DNA of 5,399 bases from Roseburia sp. (GTDB taxonomy: Bacteria; Bacillota; Clostridia; Lachnospirales; Lachnospiraceae). Both the position numbers and the translations under genes were made by a program. Below the pieces are notes generated by a model. It was not told where the DNA came from. It worked only from the letters and a program-made list of their open reading frames with translations, and did not search any database. Positions 1 through 5,399 of the stretch are shown here, piece by piece (within the stretch, counting starts at the first letter, position 1; every line of letters starts with the position of its first letter). The stretch is taken from NCBI GenBank assembly GCA_030844625.1, contig JAUUNJ010000204.1:1-5399 (forward strand), given 5' to 3'.

Positions 1-282
1 GAAGAATTGGTATATACGAAATGGCTGGATTATGATAAAATACAGGGGTTAGTTCTTAGAAATCGACAAAAAGGTGACTATATTGTTATTGATGATAAGG
101 GAAAACGAAAGAAATTAAAAGATTACTTTATTAACGAAAAAATTCCGCGGGATGAAAGAGACCAGATATTATTGCTTGCAGATGGAAGCCATGTAGTATG
201 GATTGTAGGATACAGAATTAGTTCATATTACAAAGTTACGGAATCTACATCACAGATAATTAAACTTATTTATAAACAATAA
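1..282 (+). CDS. tilS: tRNA(Ile)-lysidine synthetase TilS, C-terminal part (5' end outside window)
   Basis: TilS attaches lysine, using ATP, to the wobble cytidine (C34) of the CAU-anticodon tRNA-Ile so that it reads AUA; it is a cytoplasmic, essential enzyme. Only the last 93 codons are present; the reading frame is open from base 1 and ends in TAA at 280-282, so the true start lies upstream. The ATP-pyrophosphatase catalytic domain with its SGGxDS loop is therefore not visible. What is seen is the C-terminal substrate-binding domain: the R-x-R-x-x-GD element (visible residues 20-26, RNRQKGD), the basic KRKKLKDYFINEKIPRDER stretch (35-53) and the closing VVWIVGYRIS strand (65-74), all characteristic of the TilS C-terminal domain. 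A TTG near the window edge is internal to the gene and should not be taken as the start. The next gene, hpt, begins 21 nt downstream, which is the usual Firmicutes tilS-hpt order. Confidence 0.93.
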   Translation, partial: EELVYTKWLDYDKIQGLVLRNRQKGDYIVIDDKGKRKKLKDYFINEKIPRDERDQILLLADGSHVVWIVGYRISSYYKVTESTSQIIKLIYKQ

Positions 283-303
283 ACTTATGATGAGGAGTTT
301 GAA

Positions 304-825
304 ATGAAAGATAAAATTAGTCAGATGATCAGTGAAGAAGATATTGACAGGAGAGTACGTGAGATTGCGGCTCAGATTAGTAATGATTATGCGGGCAAAG
401 AAATAAGGCTTATATGTATACTGAAAGGAAGTGTGTTTTATACATGCGAACTTGCCAAGAGAATAACAGTTCCCGTAACACTGGATTTTATGAGTGTTTC
501 CAGTTATGGAAGCAAAACGGTCAGTTCGGGAGACATTAATATTAAAAAAGATCTGGATGAAAGTATAGAGGGGCTTGATGTCATTGTTGTAGAGGATATT
601 ATTGATTCAGGAAATACATTAAGCCGTTTGCTTCCATTGTTGAAAGAGAGAAAACCAGCCAGCATAAAGACTACAACACTGCTTGATAAGCCTGACAGAA
701 GAGAGGCAGAAGTGAATGTAGATTATGTTGGATTTGAAATAGAGGATAAATTCGTGGTAGGATATGGACTCGACTACGATCAGAGTTACAGGGATCTGCC
801 ATTCATCGGAGTGGTCGAACTGTAA
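304..825 (+). CDS. hpt: Hypoxanthine (guanine) phosphoribosyltransferase
   Basis: This cytoplasmic purine-salvage enzyme converts hypoxanthine or guanine plus PRPP to IMP or GMP and pyrophosphate with Mg2+. The 173-residue product is of normal length for bacterial HPRT. Visible motifs, in order, are the PPi-binding loop LKGS (40-43), the flexible-loop SSYG (66-69), the PRPP-binding signature VVEDIIDSGNTL (95-106; E97 and D98 contact the ribose, D101 is the expected general base), the purine-site lysine K129 in LLDKP, and FVVGYGLDYD (150-159) with D157, followed by YRDLP (162-166). All expected active-site residues are present. The ATG start is supported by GAGGAG at 292-297, 6 nt upstream. 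The gene lies 21 nt after tilS and 24 nt before ftsH, with no terminator in either gap, so it is probably in the middle of an operon. In Bacillus subtilis, TilS and HprT have been reported to form a complex that activates ftsH transcription; whether that holds here is unknown. Confidence 0.97.
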   Translation: MKDKISQMISEEDIDRRVREIAAQISNDYAGKEIRLICILKGSVFYTCELAKRITVPVTLDFMSVSSYGSKTVSSGDINIKKDLDESIEGLDVIVVEDIIDSGNTLSRLLPLLKERKPASIKTTTLLDKPDRREAEVNVDYVGFEIEDKFVVGYGLDYDQSYRDLPFIGVVEL

Positions 826-837
826 TATATTCCATTT

Positions 838-845
838 AAGGAGGA
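838..845 (+). promoter_or_regulatory. Strong ribosome binding site that fixes the TTG start of ftsH
   Basis: AAGGAGGA matches the 3' end of 16S rRNA almost perfectly and sits 4-5 nt before TTG at 850. No in-frame ATG lies near it, so it decides the non-ATG start. It lies inside the 24-nt gap between hpt and ftsH. Confidence 0.88.
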
Positions 846-849
846 CGTT

Positions 850-2721
850 TTGAATAATACAGGGAAAAACAGATTTTCACGAATATATGTTGCTGTTGTG
901 GCAGCAGTTATACTTTTACTGTTGTATTATGTAAGTGGAAATTTTAATGCAAGTGATTACAAATACAGTAATTTTATTAAAGATTTAAAAGAAGGCAAGG
1001 TAAGTGAACTTACCATTAATCAGAACAAGGAAGTTCCAACGGGAAAACTGGTTATTAAATTTAAAGATAAGACCAGTAAAGTGGTTTATGTAACAGATGT
1101 AAACAAAGTTATTGATGACGTAAACGAAATTAACGAGAGTGAAGGGCTGAATATTGAACCGAATATTCCGGATGTGAGCAGGGACAGCATTTTTCTTACT
1201 ACTATTTTGCCGATGATTTTTTTAGGCATTGTAGTAGTGGTTGTACTTATGATGATGAATGCCAATGCAGGCGGCGGTTCGGGAAAGATGGCGAACTTCG
1301 GAAAGAGCCGTGCAAAACTGGTTGTGGAAGTTAAGAACATGGACTTCTCTAAAGTAGCAGGTCTTAAGGAAGAAAAGGAAGAGCTGGAAGAGATCGTAGA
1401 TTTCCTTAGAAATCCTAAAAAGTATATTCAGTTGGGAGCAAGAATTCCAAAGGGAGTGTTGTTAGAAGGACCTCCGGGAACCGGTAAAACACTGCTTGCA
1501 AAGGCTACGGCAGGTGAAGCGGGAGTTCCGTTCTTTACGATTTCCGGTTCCGATTTTGTGGAAATGTTCGTAGGTGTAGGCGCTTCCCGTGTGAGAGATC
1601 TGTTCGCGGAAGCAAAAAAGAATGCACCGTGTATTATATTTATTGATGAGATTGATGCAGTTGCCAGACGAAGAGGAACCGGCATGGGCGGTGGACATGA
1701 TGAACGTGAACAGACCCTGAACCAGATGCTTGTAGAAATGGATGGATTTGGTGTTAATGAAGGCATTATTGTAATGGCTGCAACAAACCGTGTGGATATT
1801 CTTGATCCGGCAATTTTAAGACCGGGACGTTTTGACAGAAAGGTTCTGGTTGGAAGACCTGATGTTAAGGGGAGAAAAGAAATTCTTGAAGTCCATGCAA
1901 AGAATAAGCCAATAGGGGATGATGTGGATCTTCAACAGATTGCCCAGATTACAGCGGGATTTACAGGGGCTGATCTTGAGAATCTGCTGAATGAGGCTTC
2001 CATTCTTGCTGCAAAGGCAGGAAAGGCATACCTTACTCAGGATGAAATTAACAAGGCAATGATTAAGGTAGGCATTGGAAAAGAAAAGAAGAGTAAAATC
2101 ATATCTGAAAAGGAAAAACGTATTACCGCTTATCATGAGTCAGGACACGCAATTTTATTCCATGTACTGCCGGATGTGGGACCGGTCCATACTGTATCGG
2201 TTATTCCTACAGGTGCAGGTGCGGCAGGATATACAATGCCATTGCCGTCTAAGGATGAGATGTTCCTGACGAAAGGAAAAATGCTTCAGGAAATTATGGT
2301 CAGCCTTGGAGGACGTATTGCGGAGGAACTGATTCTGGATGATATTACAACCGGTGCATCACAGGATATTAAACAGGCAACAGCCGCAGCGAAAGCCATG
2401 GTTACAAAATATGGTTTTTCAGATAAACTGGGACTTATTAATTATGATGACGATTCTGATGATGTGTTTATTGGAAGAGACTTGGCACATTCAAAGGGAT
2501 ATGGTGAAAGCACGGCATCAGCTATTGACAAGGAAGTTAAGGATATTGTGGATGATTGCTACAAAAAAGCGAAGCAGATTATTGAAGATCATATGGAACA
2601 GCTTCATGCCAGTGCCAAATTGTTAATGGAAAAGGAAAAAATCGGGCAGGCAGAGTTTGAAAACTTATTTGAAACCAGAGCAGAAAATCCGGGTTCTGCA
2701 GAGGAAAATGTGGAGATATAG
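850..2721 (+). CDS. ftsH: ATP-dependent zinc metalloprotease FtsH
   Basis: FtsH is a hexameric, membrane-anchored AAA+ protease that extracts and degrades misassembled membrane proteins and some short-lived cytoplasmic regulators. The 623-residue product has the full architecture. A first membrane helix (about 12-30) is followed by a small extracytoplasmic domain (about 31-113) and a second membrane helix (about 115-137). After a Gly-rich linker comes the AAA+ module: Walker A GPPGTGKT (207-214), pore loop MFVGVGA (239-245), Walker B IIFIDEID (262-269), and the second region of homology [18 protein letters not shown] (313-330) with arginine fingers R324 and R327. The peptidase domain has zinc motif HESGH (429-433, catalytic E430) and the third zinc ligand D506 in TGASQDI (501-507). 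The C-terminus has a coiled-coil-like charged helix and a short acidic tail. The start is TTG, chosen because a near-perfect ribosome binding site lies directly upstream and the N-terminal helix begins soon after. No residue needed for activity is missing. Confidence 0.98.
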   Translation: MNNTGKNRFSRIYVAVVAAVILLLLYYVSGNFNASDYKYSNFIKDLKEGKVSELTINQNKEVPTGKLVIKFKDKTSKVVYVTDVNKVIDDVNEINESEGLNIEPNIPDVSRDSIFLTTILPMIFLGIVVVVVLMMMNANAGGGSGKMANFGKSRAKLVVEVKNMDFSKVAGLKEEKEELEEIVDFLRNPKKYIQLGARIPKGVLLEGPPGTGKTLLAKATAGEAGVPFFTISGSDFVEMFVGVGASRVRDLFAEAKKNAPCIIFIDEIDAVARRRGTGMGGGHDEREQTLNQMLVEMDGFGVNEGIIVMAATNRVDILDPAILRPGRFDRKVLVGRPDVKGRKEILEVHAKNKPIGDDVDLQQIAQITAGFTGADLENLLNEASILAAKAGKAYLTQDEINKAMIKVGIGKEKKSKIISEKEKRITAYHESGHAILFHVLPDVGPVHTVSVIPTGAGAAGYTMPLPSKDEMFLTKGKMLQEIMVSLGGRIAEELILDDITTGASQDIKQATAAAKAMVTKYGFSDKLGLINYDDDSDDVFIGRDLAHSKGYGESTASAIDKEVKDIVDDCYKKAKQIIEDHMEQLHASAKLLMEKEKIGQAEFENLFETRAENPGSAEENVEI

Positions 2722-2753
2722 GAATATAATAATTTAAACGCAAGAAAATAAAT

Positions 2754-2760
2754 AGAAGGA
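2754..2760 (+). promoter_or_regulatory. Ribosome binding site deciding the ATG start of the GH13 gene
   Basis: AGAAGGA lies 6 nt before ATG at 2767. A TTG at 2761 is in the same frame but directly abuts the site with no spacer, so ATG at 2767 is the better start, giving 675 rather than 677 residues. Confidence 0.75.
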
Positions 2761-2766
2761 TTGAAA

Positions 2767-4794
2767 ATGAATAGACAAAAGGATGCCTTGTTTCATGATG
2801 GAACAAGTCAGTTTTGCAAATTTAACGAAGATTCAAAAACGTATACATTTATTTTAAGAACGGCTGCGGGAACCGTAACTCAGGCGTACATCTGTATTGA
2901 TGATACAGAAATTGAAATGCGGTGTACACGTACAGAGAGAAGTTTTGACTATTATGAAATAAATATGGCTTTGGGATCTGAAATGATCAGATATCATTTT
3001 AGAATTACAGACGGACATACTCAGATTTATTATAATATGTTTGGTGCAAGTGAATACTGCTCTGATGAGTGGGAGTTTGAGTTTACACCCGGATTTGTTA
3101 CGCCTGATTGGGCAAAGGGTGCAGTAATGTATCAGATTATGGTGGATCGATTCTGTAACGGTGACAGGACCAATGATGTATATTCAGATGAGTATGCATA
3201 TATTGGAAAAGGCGTTACGAAGGTTGATAATTGGAGTGAGCCGCCGGCAGTAGATGGCACAAGACAGTTTTATGGTGGCGATTTACAGGGAGTCATTGAC
3301 AAAATGGAGTATTTATCAAAATTAGGTATTGAAGTCATTTATTTTAACCCTATTTTTGTGTCGCCGTCTAACCATAAATATGATGTACAGGATTATGATT
3401 ATATAGATCCTCATATAGGTAAAATTGTCAAAGATGGTGGAGAGTTACTTAAAAATGGTGACCTAAATAACCAGCATGCAGAGAGATACAAAATGAGAAC
3501 CACTGATAAAATTAATCTGGAAGCCAGCAATCAATTGTTTATTGAAATGGTGGAGAAAGCACATGAATATGGTATAAAGATAATCATTGACGGTGTGTTT
3601 AATCATTGTGGTTCCTTTAATAAATGGATGGACAAGGAAAAATTATATAGTGGTAATGATGAATATGAACCGGGAGCTTTTGAAACAAAGGACAGCCCGT
3701 ATAATTCATATTTTAAGTTTTTCGATGAAAGTTGGCCGGATAACAATAATTTTGACGGCTGGTGGGGCTTTGATACATTGCCTAAACTTAATTATGAGGG
3801 AAGTGAAGAACTGTGCCGGTATATTATTGACATAGGTAAAAAATGGGTTTCACCGCCGTATAATGTGGATGGATGGAGATTAGATGTGGCGGCAGATTTA
3901 TCTCACAGTCAGGAGTTTAACCATAATTTCTGGAAAAGATTCAGGTCTGCCGTAAAAGAAGCAAATCCCAATGCAATTATAATGGCAGAACATTACGGTG
4001 ACGCCCATTCCTGGCTTGAAGGGGATGAGTGGGATACTGTAATGAATTATGATGGATTTATGGATCCGGTCACATGGTTCCTTACAGGCGTGGATAAACA
4101 TTCAGATAATTCTAATCCTGAAATGAGAGGGGATTCCGGTATCTTTAACAGGACCATGCAGTATCAGATGTCCAGAATGCAGAACCAGTCATTACTTGTG
4201 GCAATGAATGAGCTGTCCAATCATGATCATTCAAGATTTATGACAAGAACAAATAAGATGGTGGGAAGAGTTGGGACGGCAGGAACCAGTGCGGCAAGTG
4301 AAAATATTGACAAAGCAATTTTCAAGCAGGGTGTAATTATGCAGATGACTCTTCCTGGAGCACCAACCCTATATTATGGAGATGAAGCCGGTGTGTGCGG
4401 ATGGACAGATCCGGATAACCGTAGAACATATCCATGGGGAAAAGAGGATCTGGAACTTTTAGAGTTTTACAGGGAGGCAATCGGTATTCACAAACAGAAC
4501 CAGGTGTTAAAAACAGGTTCATATCAGCCCTTGTCTAGCGATAAAGACTTTTTGAGTTATGGACGTTTTGATGAAAGCAGCGCAGCGTTTGCAGCAGTTA
4601 ATACATCGATGAATGATATGGTAGTTATGATACCTACATGGATGCTGGGCTTGGAAGATGGACAGAATTTTGAAAGGCTTATAGAGACTACAAGAGAGTT
4701 CTATAATTGCGGAAGAATAAAGATAGAACAGGAAAATGGATGTGTGAAAATAAATGTAAGAGCCGGCAGTGCTGTCATCTATAGAACCATATAA
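2767..4794 (+). CDS. Cytoplasmic GH13 alpha-glucan hydrolase, neopullulanase/cyclomaltodextrinase-like
   Basis: This alpha-amylase-family (GH13) enzyme probably hydrolyses imported maltodextrins, cyclodextrins or pullulan-like fragments. It has 675 residues and no signal peptide or membrane segment, so it should act in the cytoplasm. Residues about 1-110 form a beta-rich domain resembling the N-terminal (CBM34-type) domain of neopullulanases. The barrel starts at PDWAKGAVMYQIMVDRF (113-129). Conserved regions are: I, DGVFNH (275-280); V, LPKLN (338-342, compare MPKLN of the neopullulanase group); II, GWRLDVAAD (369-377, nucleophile D373); III, MAEHYG (406-411, acid/base E408); IV, NHDHSR (485-490, stabiliser D487). 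A DPDNRRTYPWG segment (548-558) also fits this group, and a beta-type C-terminal domain follows to residue 675. The loop after strand beta-2 (about 219-252) is some 35 residues longer than in typical neopullulanases. The catalytic triad is intact. The gene lies 45 nt after ftsH without a terminator between. Exact subfamily and substrate cannot be fixed by eye; alpha-glucosidase or transglycosylase activity is possible. Confidence 0.9.
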   Translation: MNRQKDALFHDGTSQFCKFNEDSKTYTFILRTAAGTVTQAYICIDDTEIEMRCTRTERSFDYYEINMALGSEMIRYHFRITDGHTQIYYNMFGASEYCSDEWEFEFTPGFVTPDWAKGAVMYQIMVDRFCNGDRTNDVYSDEYAYIGKGVTKVDNWSEPPAVDGTRQFYGGDLQGVIDKMEYLSKLGIEVIYFNPIFVSPSNHKYDVQDYDYIDPHIGKIVKDGGELLKNGDLNNQHAERYKMRTTDKINLEASNQLFIEMVEKAHEYGIKIIIDGVFNHCGSFNKWMDKEKLYSGNDEYEPGAFETKDSPYNSYFKFFDESWPDNNNFDGWWGFDTLPKLNYEGSEELCRYIIDIGKKWVSPPYNVDGWRLDVAADLSHSQEFNHNFWKRFRSAVKEANPNAIIMAEHYGDAHSWLEGDEWDTVMNYDGFMDPVTWFLTGVDKHSDNSNPEMRGDSGIFNRTMQYQMSRMQNQSLLVAMNELSNHDHSRFMTRTNKMVGRVGTAGTSAASENIDKAIFKQGVIMQMTLPGAPTLYYGDEAGVCGWTDPDNRRTYPWGKEDLELLEFYREAIGIHKQNQVLKTGSYQPLSSDKDFLSYGRFDESSAAFAAVNTSMNDMVVMIPTWMLGLEDGQNFERLIETTREFYNCGRIKIEQENGCVKINVRAGSAVIYRTI

Positions 4795-4836
4795 GCGTGT
4801 ATATTAGATTTTGAAAAATAATATTTAAAATATAGT

Positions 4837-4887
4837 AAAATAAAAGAAACGCAAAAGAATATAATCTAATGCGTTTCTTTTATTTTT
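4837..4887. terminator. Bidirectional rho-independent terminator between convergent genes
   Basis: Positions 4837-4853 and 4870-4886 form a perfect 17-bp inverted repeat with a 16-nt loop. The loop-proximal core is GAAACGC/GCGTTTC, and the outer part is A-rich on the left arm and T-rich on the right arm, ending in TTTTATTTTT on the + strand and the equivalent TTTTATTTTA on the - strand. The hairpin therefore offers a U-rich tail in both directions. It lies 42 nt after the GH13 stop and 12 nt after the stop of the - strand small gene, as expected for a shared terminator of convergent genes. The rest of the 4795-4898 spacer is plain AT-rich sequence. Confidence 0.88.
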
Positions 4888-4898
4888 AAATATACTTA

Positions 4899-5162
4899 TT
4901 AGTTAGCCTCTGAAAATTTTTTCTTTGATACTAATGCTACGCCAGCCGCTGTGATAACTGCAACAAACGCTCCTGCTAAATCAACGCCAGTTTTTGGTGA
5001 TGTATTTGAAGAGTTTCCACCGCCACCGCCATTACCCGGTTTAGATGTTTCTGCTTCTGTTGGTAATACACTTGGTGTAGGGCTGCTCTTTGCAAAACAA
5101 GTAACAGAGAACGCAAAGATTAGTAACATAGTAGCTAATAAAGTAAATAATCTCTTTTTCAT
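4899..5162 (-). CDS. Small exported protein with SPKTG sortase sorting signal
   Basis: The 87-residue product has the layout of a sortase-anchored surface protein reduced to a minimum. Residues 1-24 are a signal peptide: MKKR n-region, a long hydrophobic core, and probable cleavage after CFA (A24). The following linker (25-54) is rich in Ser, Pro, Thr and Gly, including five glycines in a row at 45-49, and has no recognisable fold. SPKTG (55-59) replaces LPXTG, then comes a hydrophobic segment (60-79) and a basic KKK (80-82) close to the C-terminus. Cleavage between T58 and G59 would leave about 34 residues on the wall. SPKTG-type signals are known substrates of Clostridioides difficile SrtB; a matching sortase here is inference, as none is in the window. 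ATG is chosen from the good ribosome binding site and signal peptide. C22 is not in a lipobox, so a lipoprotein is unlikely. An overlapping + strand frame across this gene has no such features. The biological role is unknown. Confidence 0.85.
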   Translation of the reverse strand: MKKRLFTLLATMLLIFAFSVTCFAKSSPTPSVLPTEAETSKPGNGGGGGNSSNTSPKTGVDLAGAFVAVITAAGVALVSKKKFSEAN

Positions 5163-5170
5163 TGATGATA

Positions 5171-5176
5171 CCTCCC
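5171..5176 (-). promoter_or_regulatory. Ribosome binding site of the SPKTG protein gene
   Basis: On the - strand GGGAGG ends 8 nt before the ATG at 5162-5160. It supports that start and the reality of this small gene. Confidence 0.85.
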
Positions 5177-5202
5177 ATCTAAATTTATAGATACTCTAAT
5201 TA

Positions 5203-5230
5203 ATTATACAATAATAAGCAGAAAAAGCAA
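5203..5230 (-). promoter_or_regulatory. Probable sigma-A-type promoter of the SPKTG protein gene
   Basis: On the - strand a perfect TATAAT (-10) occupies 5208-5203, and TTGCTT at 5230-5225 is a weak -35 with a 16-bp spacer. Transcription would start near 5196, giving a leader of roughly 35 nt. The -10 is convincing; the -35 shares only TTG with the consensus, so an activator or another sigma factor may help. The position, between the stop of the upstream - strand gene and this gene's ribosome binding site, is what a single-gene transcript needs. Confidence 0.6.
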
Positions 5231-5254
5231 ATGTTTTTTTCAAATTAAGAGAAT

Positions 5255-5399
5255 TTAGTCTACTTGAATATAAAATATACTAAGTACGGTCTCAAAAAGT
5301 TTTGTCCGGTTAATCTTAAATTCTGCAAATTCATCATCTGCAACATCCAGATATTTACCGGAGGTAGTTACCAGTTCCAGCCCTGAATAATTAAATGCA
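5255..5399 (-). CDS. C-terminal end of an unrecognised protein (5' end outside window)
   Basis: An open - strand frame runs from the window edge (first complete codon at 5398-5396) to TAA at 5257-5255, giving the last 47 residues of a protein. The visible part begins AFNYSGLELVTTSGKYLDVA and ends KLFETVLSIFYIQVD. It is mixed and soluble-looking: a short beta-like stretch, an acidic DDEF turn, then a helix-like end. I do not recognise the family. Support for coding is the sensible amino acid composition, absence of stops over 141 nt, and a stop placed just before the promoter of the next - strand gene. Alternative: chance open frame, since the length is modest. No convincing terminator follows the stop; the A/T-only hairpin at about 5221-5241 is weak. 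Confidence 0.6.
   Translation of the reverse strand, partial: AFNYSGLELVTTSGKYLDVADDEFAEFKINRTKLFETVLSIFYIQVD

Noticed and set aside
823..828. TAATAT at the end of hpt as a -10 element for ftsH.
   Set aside because: No recognisable -35 at the right spacing; overlap with the hpt stop codon makes chance likely.
1428..1766. Long - strand frames inside ftsH.
   Set aside because: They lie opposite highly conserved Walker A/B coding sequence, lack ribosome binding sites, and are Ser/Pro-rich antisense shadows.
2725..2730. A perfect TATAAT just after the ftsH stop, as a possible promoter for the GH13 gene.
   Set aside because: No -35-like hexamer lies 16-18 bp upstream (the sequence there is AGGAAA-like) and there is no extended -10; AT-rich spacers produce this hexamer by chance. 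It cannot be fully excluded.
5017..5031. Short GGTGGC-type tandem repeat in the small gene as a mobile or regulatory repeat.
   Set aside because: It is only the coding sequence for five glycines in the linker; no further copies are seen in the window.
4962..5162. The small exported protein as a lipoprotein, because of C22 near the signal peptide end.
   Set aside because: The residues before the cysteine (FSVT) do not fit a lipobox, whereas CFA-K fits ordinary signal peptidase cleavage and the C-terminus has a full sorting signal.
4951..5190. An open + strand frame of 79 codons lying opposite the SPKTG protein gene.
   Set aside because: It is antisense to a gene with signal peptide, sorting signal, ribosome binding site and promoter; it has no ribosome binding site of its own and a proline run that simply mirrors the glycine codons.
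5221..5241. A small hairpin (GAAAAA/TTTTTC on the - strand) as terminator of the right-edge gene.
   Set aside because: The stem is nearly all A/T, only six pairs, without a following U-tract beyond the stem, and it overlaps the -35 of the next gene.

Overview
The window reads as a chromosomal segment of an AT-rich Gram-positive anaerobe of the Clostridia, most likely Lachnospiraceae-like. This rests on the tilS-hpt-ftsH gene order, the strong GGAGG-type ribosome binding sites, the style of the proteins, and a maltodextrin-type GH13 enzyme with no signal peptide. The taxonomic call is inference; there is no rRNA or marker that fixes it.

Left part (1-4794, + strand): four genes run in one direction with gaps of only 21, 24 and 45 nt and no terminator between them. 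They are the 3' end of tilS (tRNA-Ile lysidine synthetase, cut by the window edge), hpt (hypoxanthine/guanine phosphoribosyltransferase), ftsH (membrane-bound AAA+ zinc protease, TTG start), and a cytoplasmic GH13 family alpha-glucan hydrolase of the neopullulanase/cyclomaltodextrinase type. The first three form the widely conserved Firmicutes core: tRNA decoding, purine salvage and membrane protein quality control. The GH13 gene appears to be appended to this unit and is likely to receive at least some of its transcription by read-through.

Middle (4795-4898): a short AT-rich convergent intergenic region holds one perfect 17-bp inverted repeat flanked by T-rich tracts, which works as a terminator in both directions.

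Right part (4899-5399, - strand): an 87-residue exported protein has a signal peptide, a tiny Pro/Ser/Gly-rich mature part and an SPKTG sortase sorting signal, with its own ribosome binding site and a plausible promoter. Beyond it is the 3' end of a second - strand gene of unrecognised function that runs out of the window.

Nothing here amounts to an evidently new multi-gene system. The points most worth a second look are the miniature sortase substrate with a non-canonical SPKTG motif, and the GH13 enzyme with an approximately 35-residue extra loop and unusual residues around its catalytic regions.
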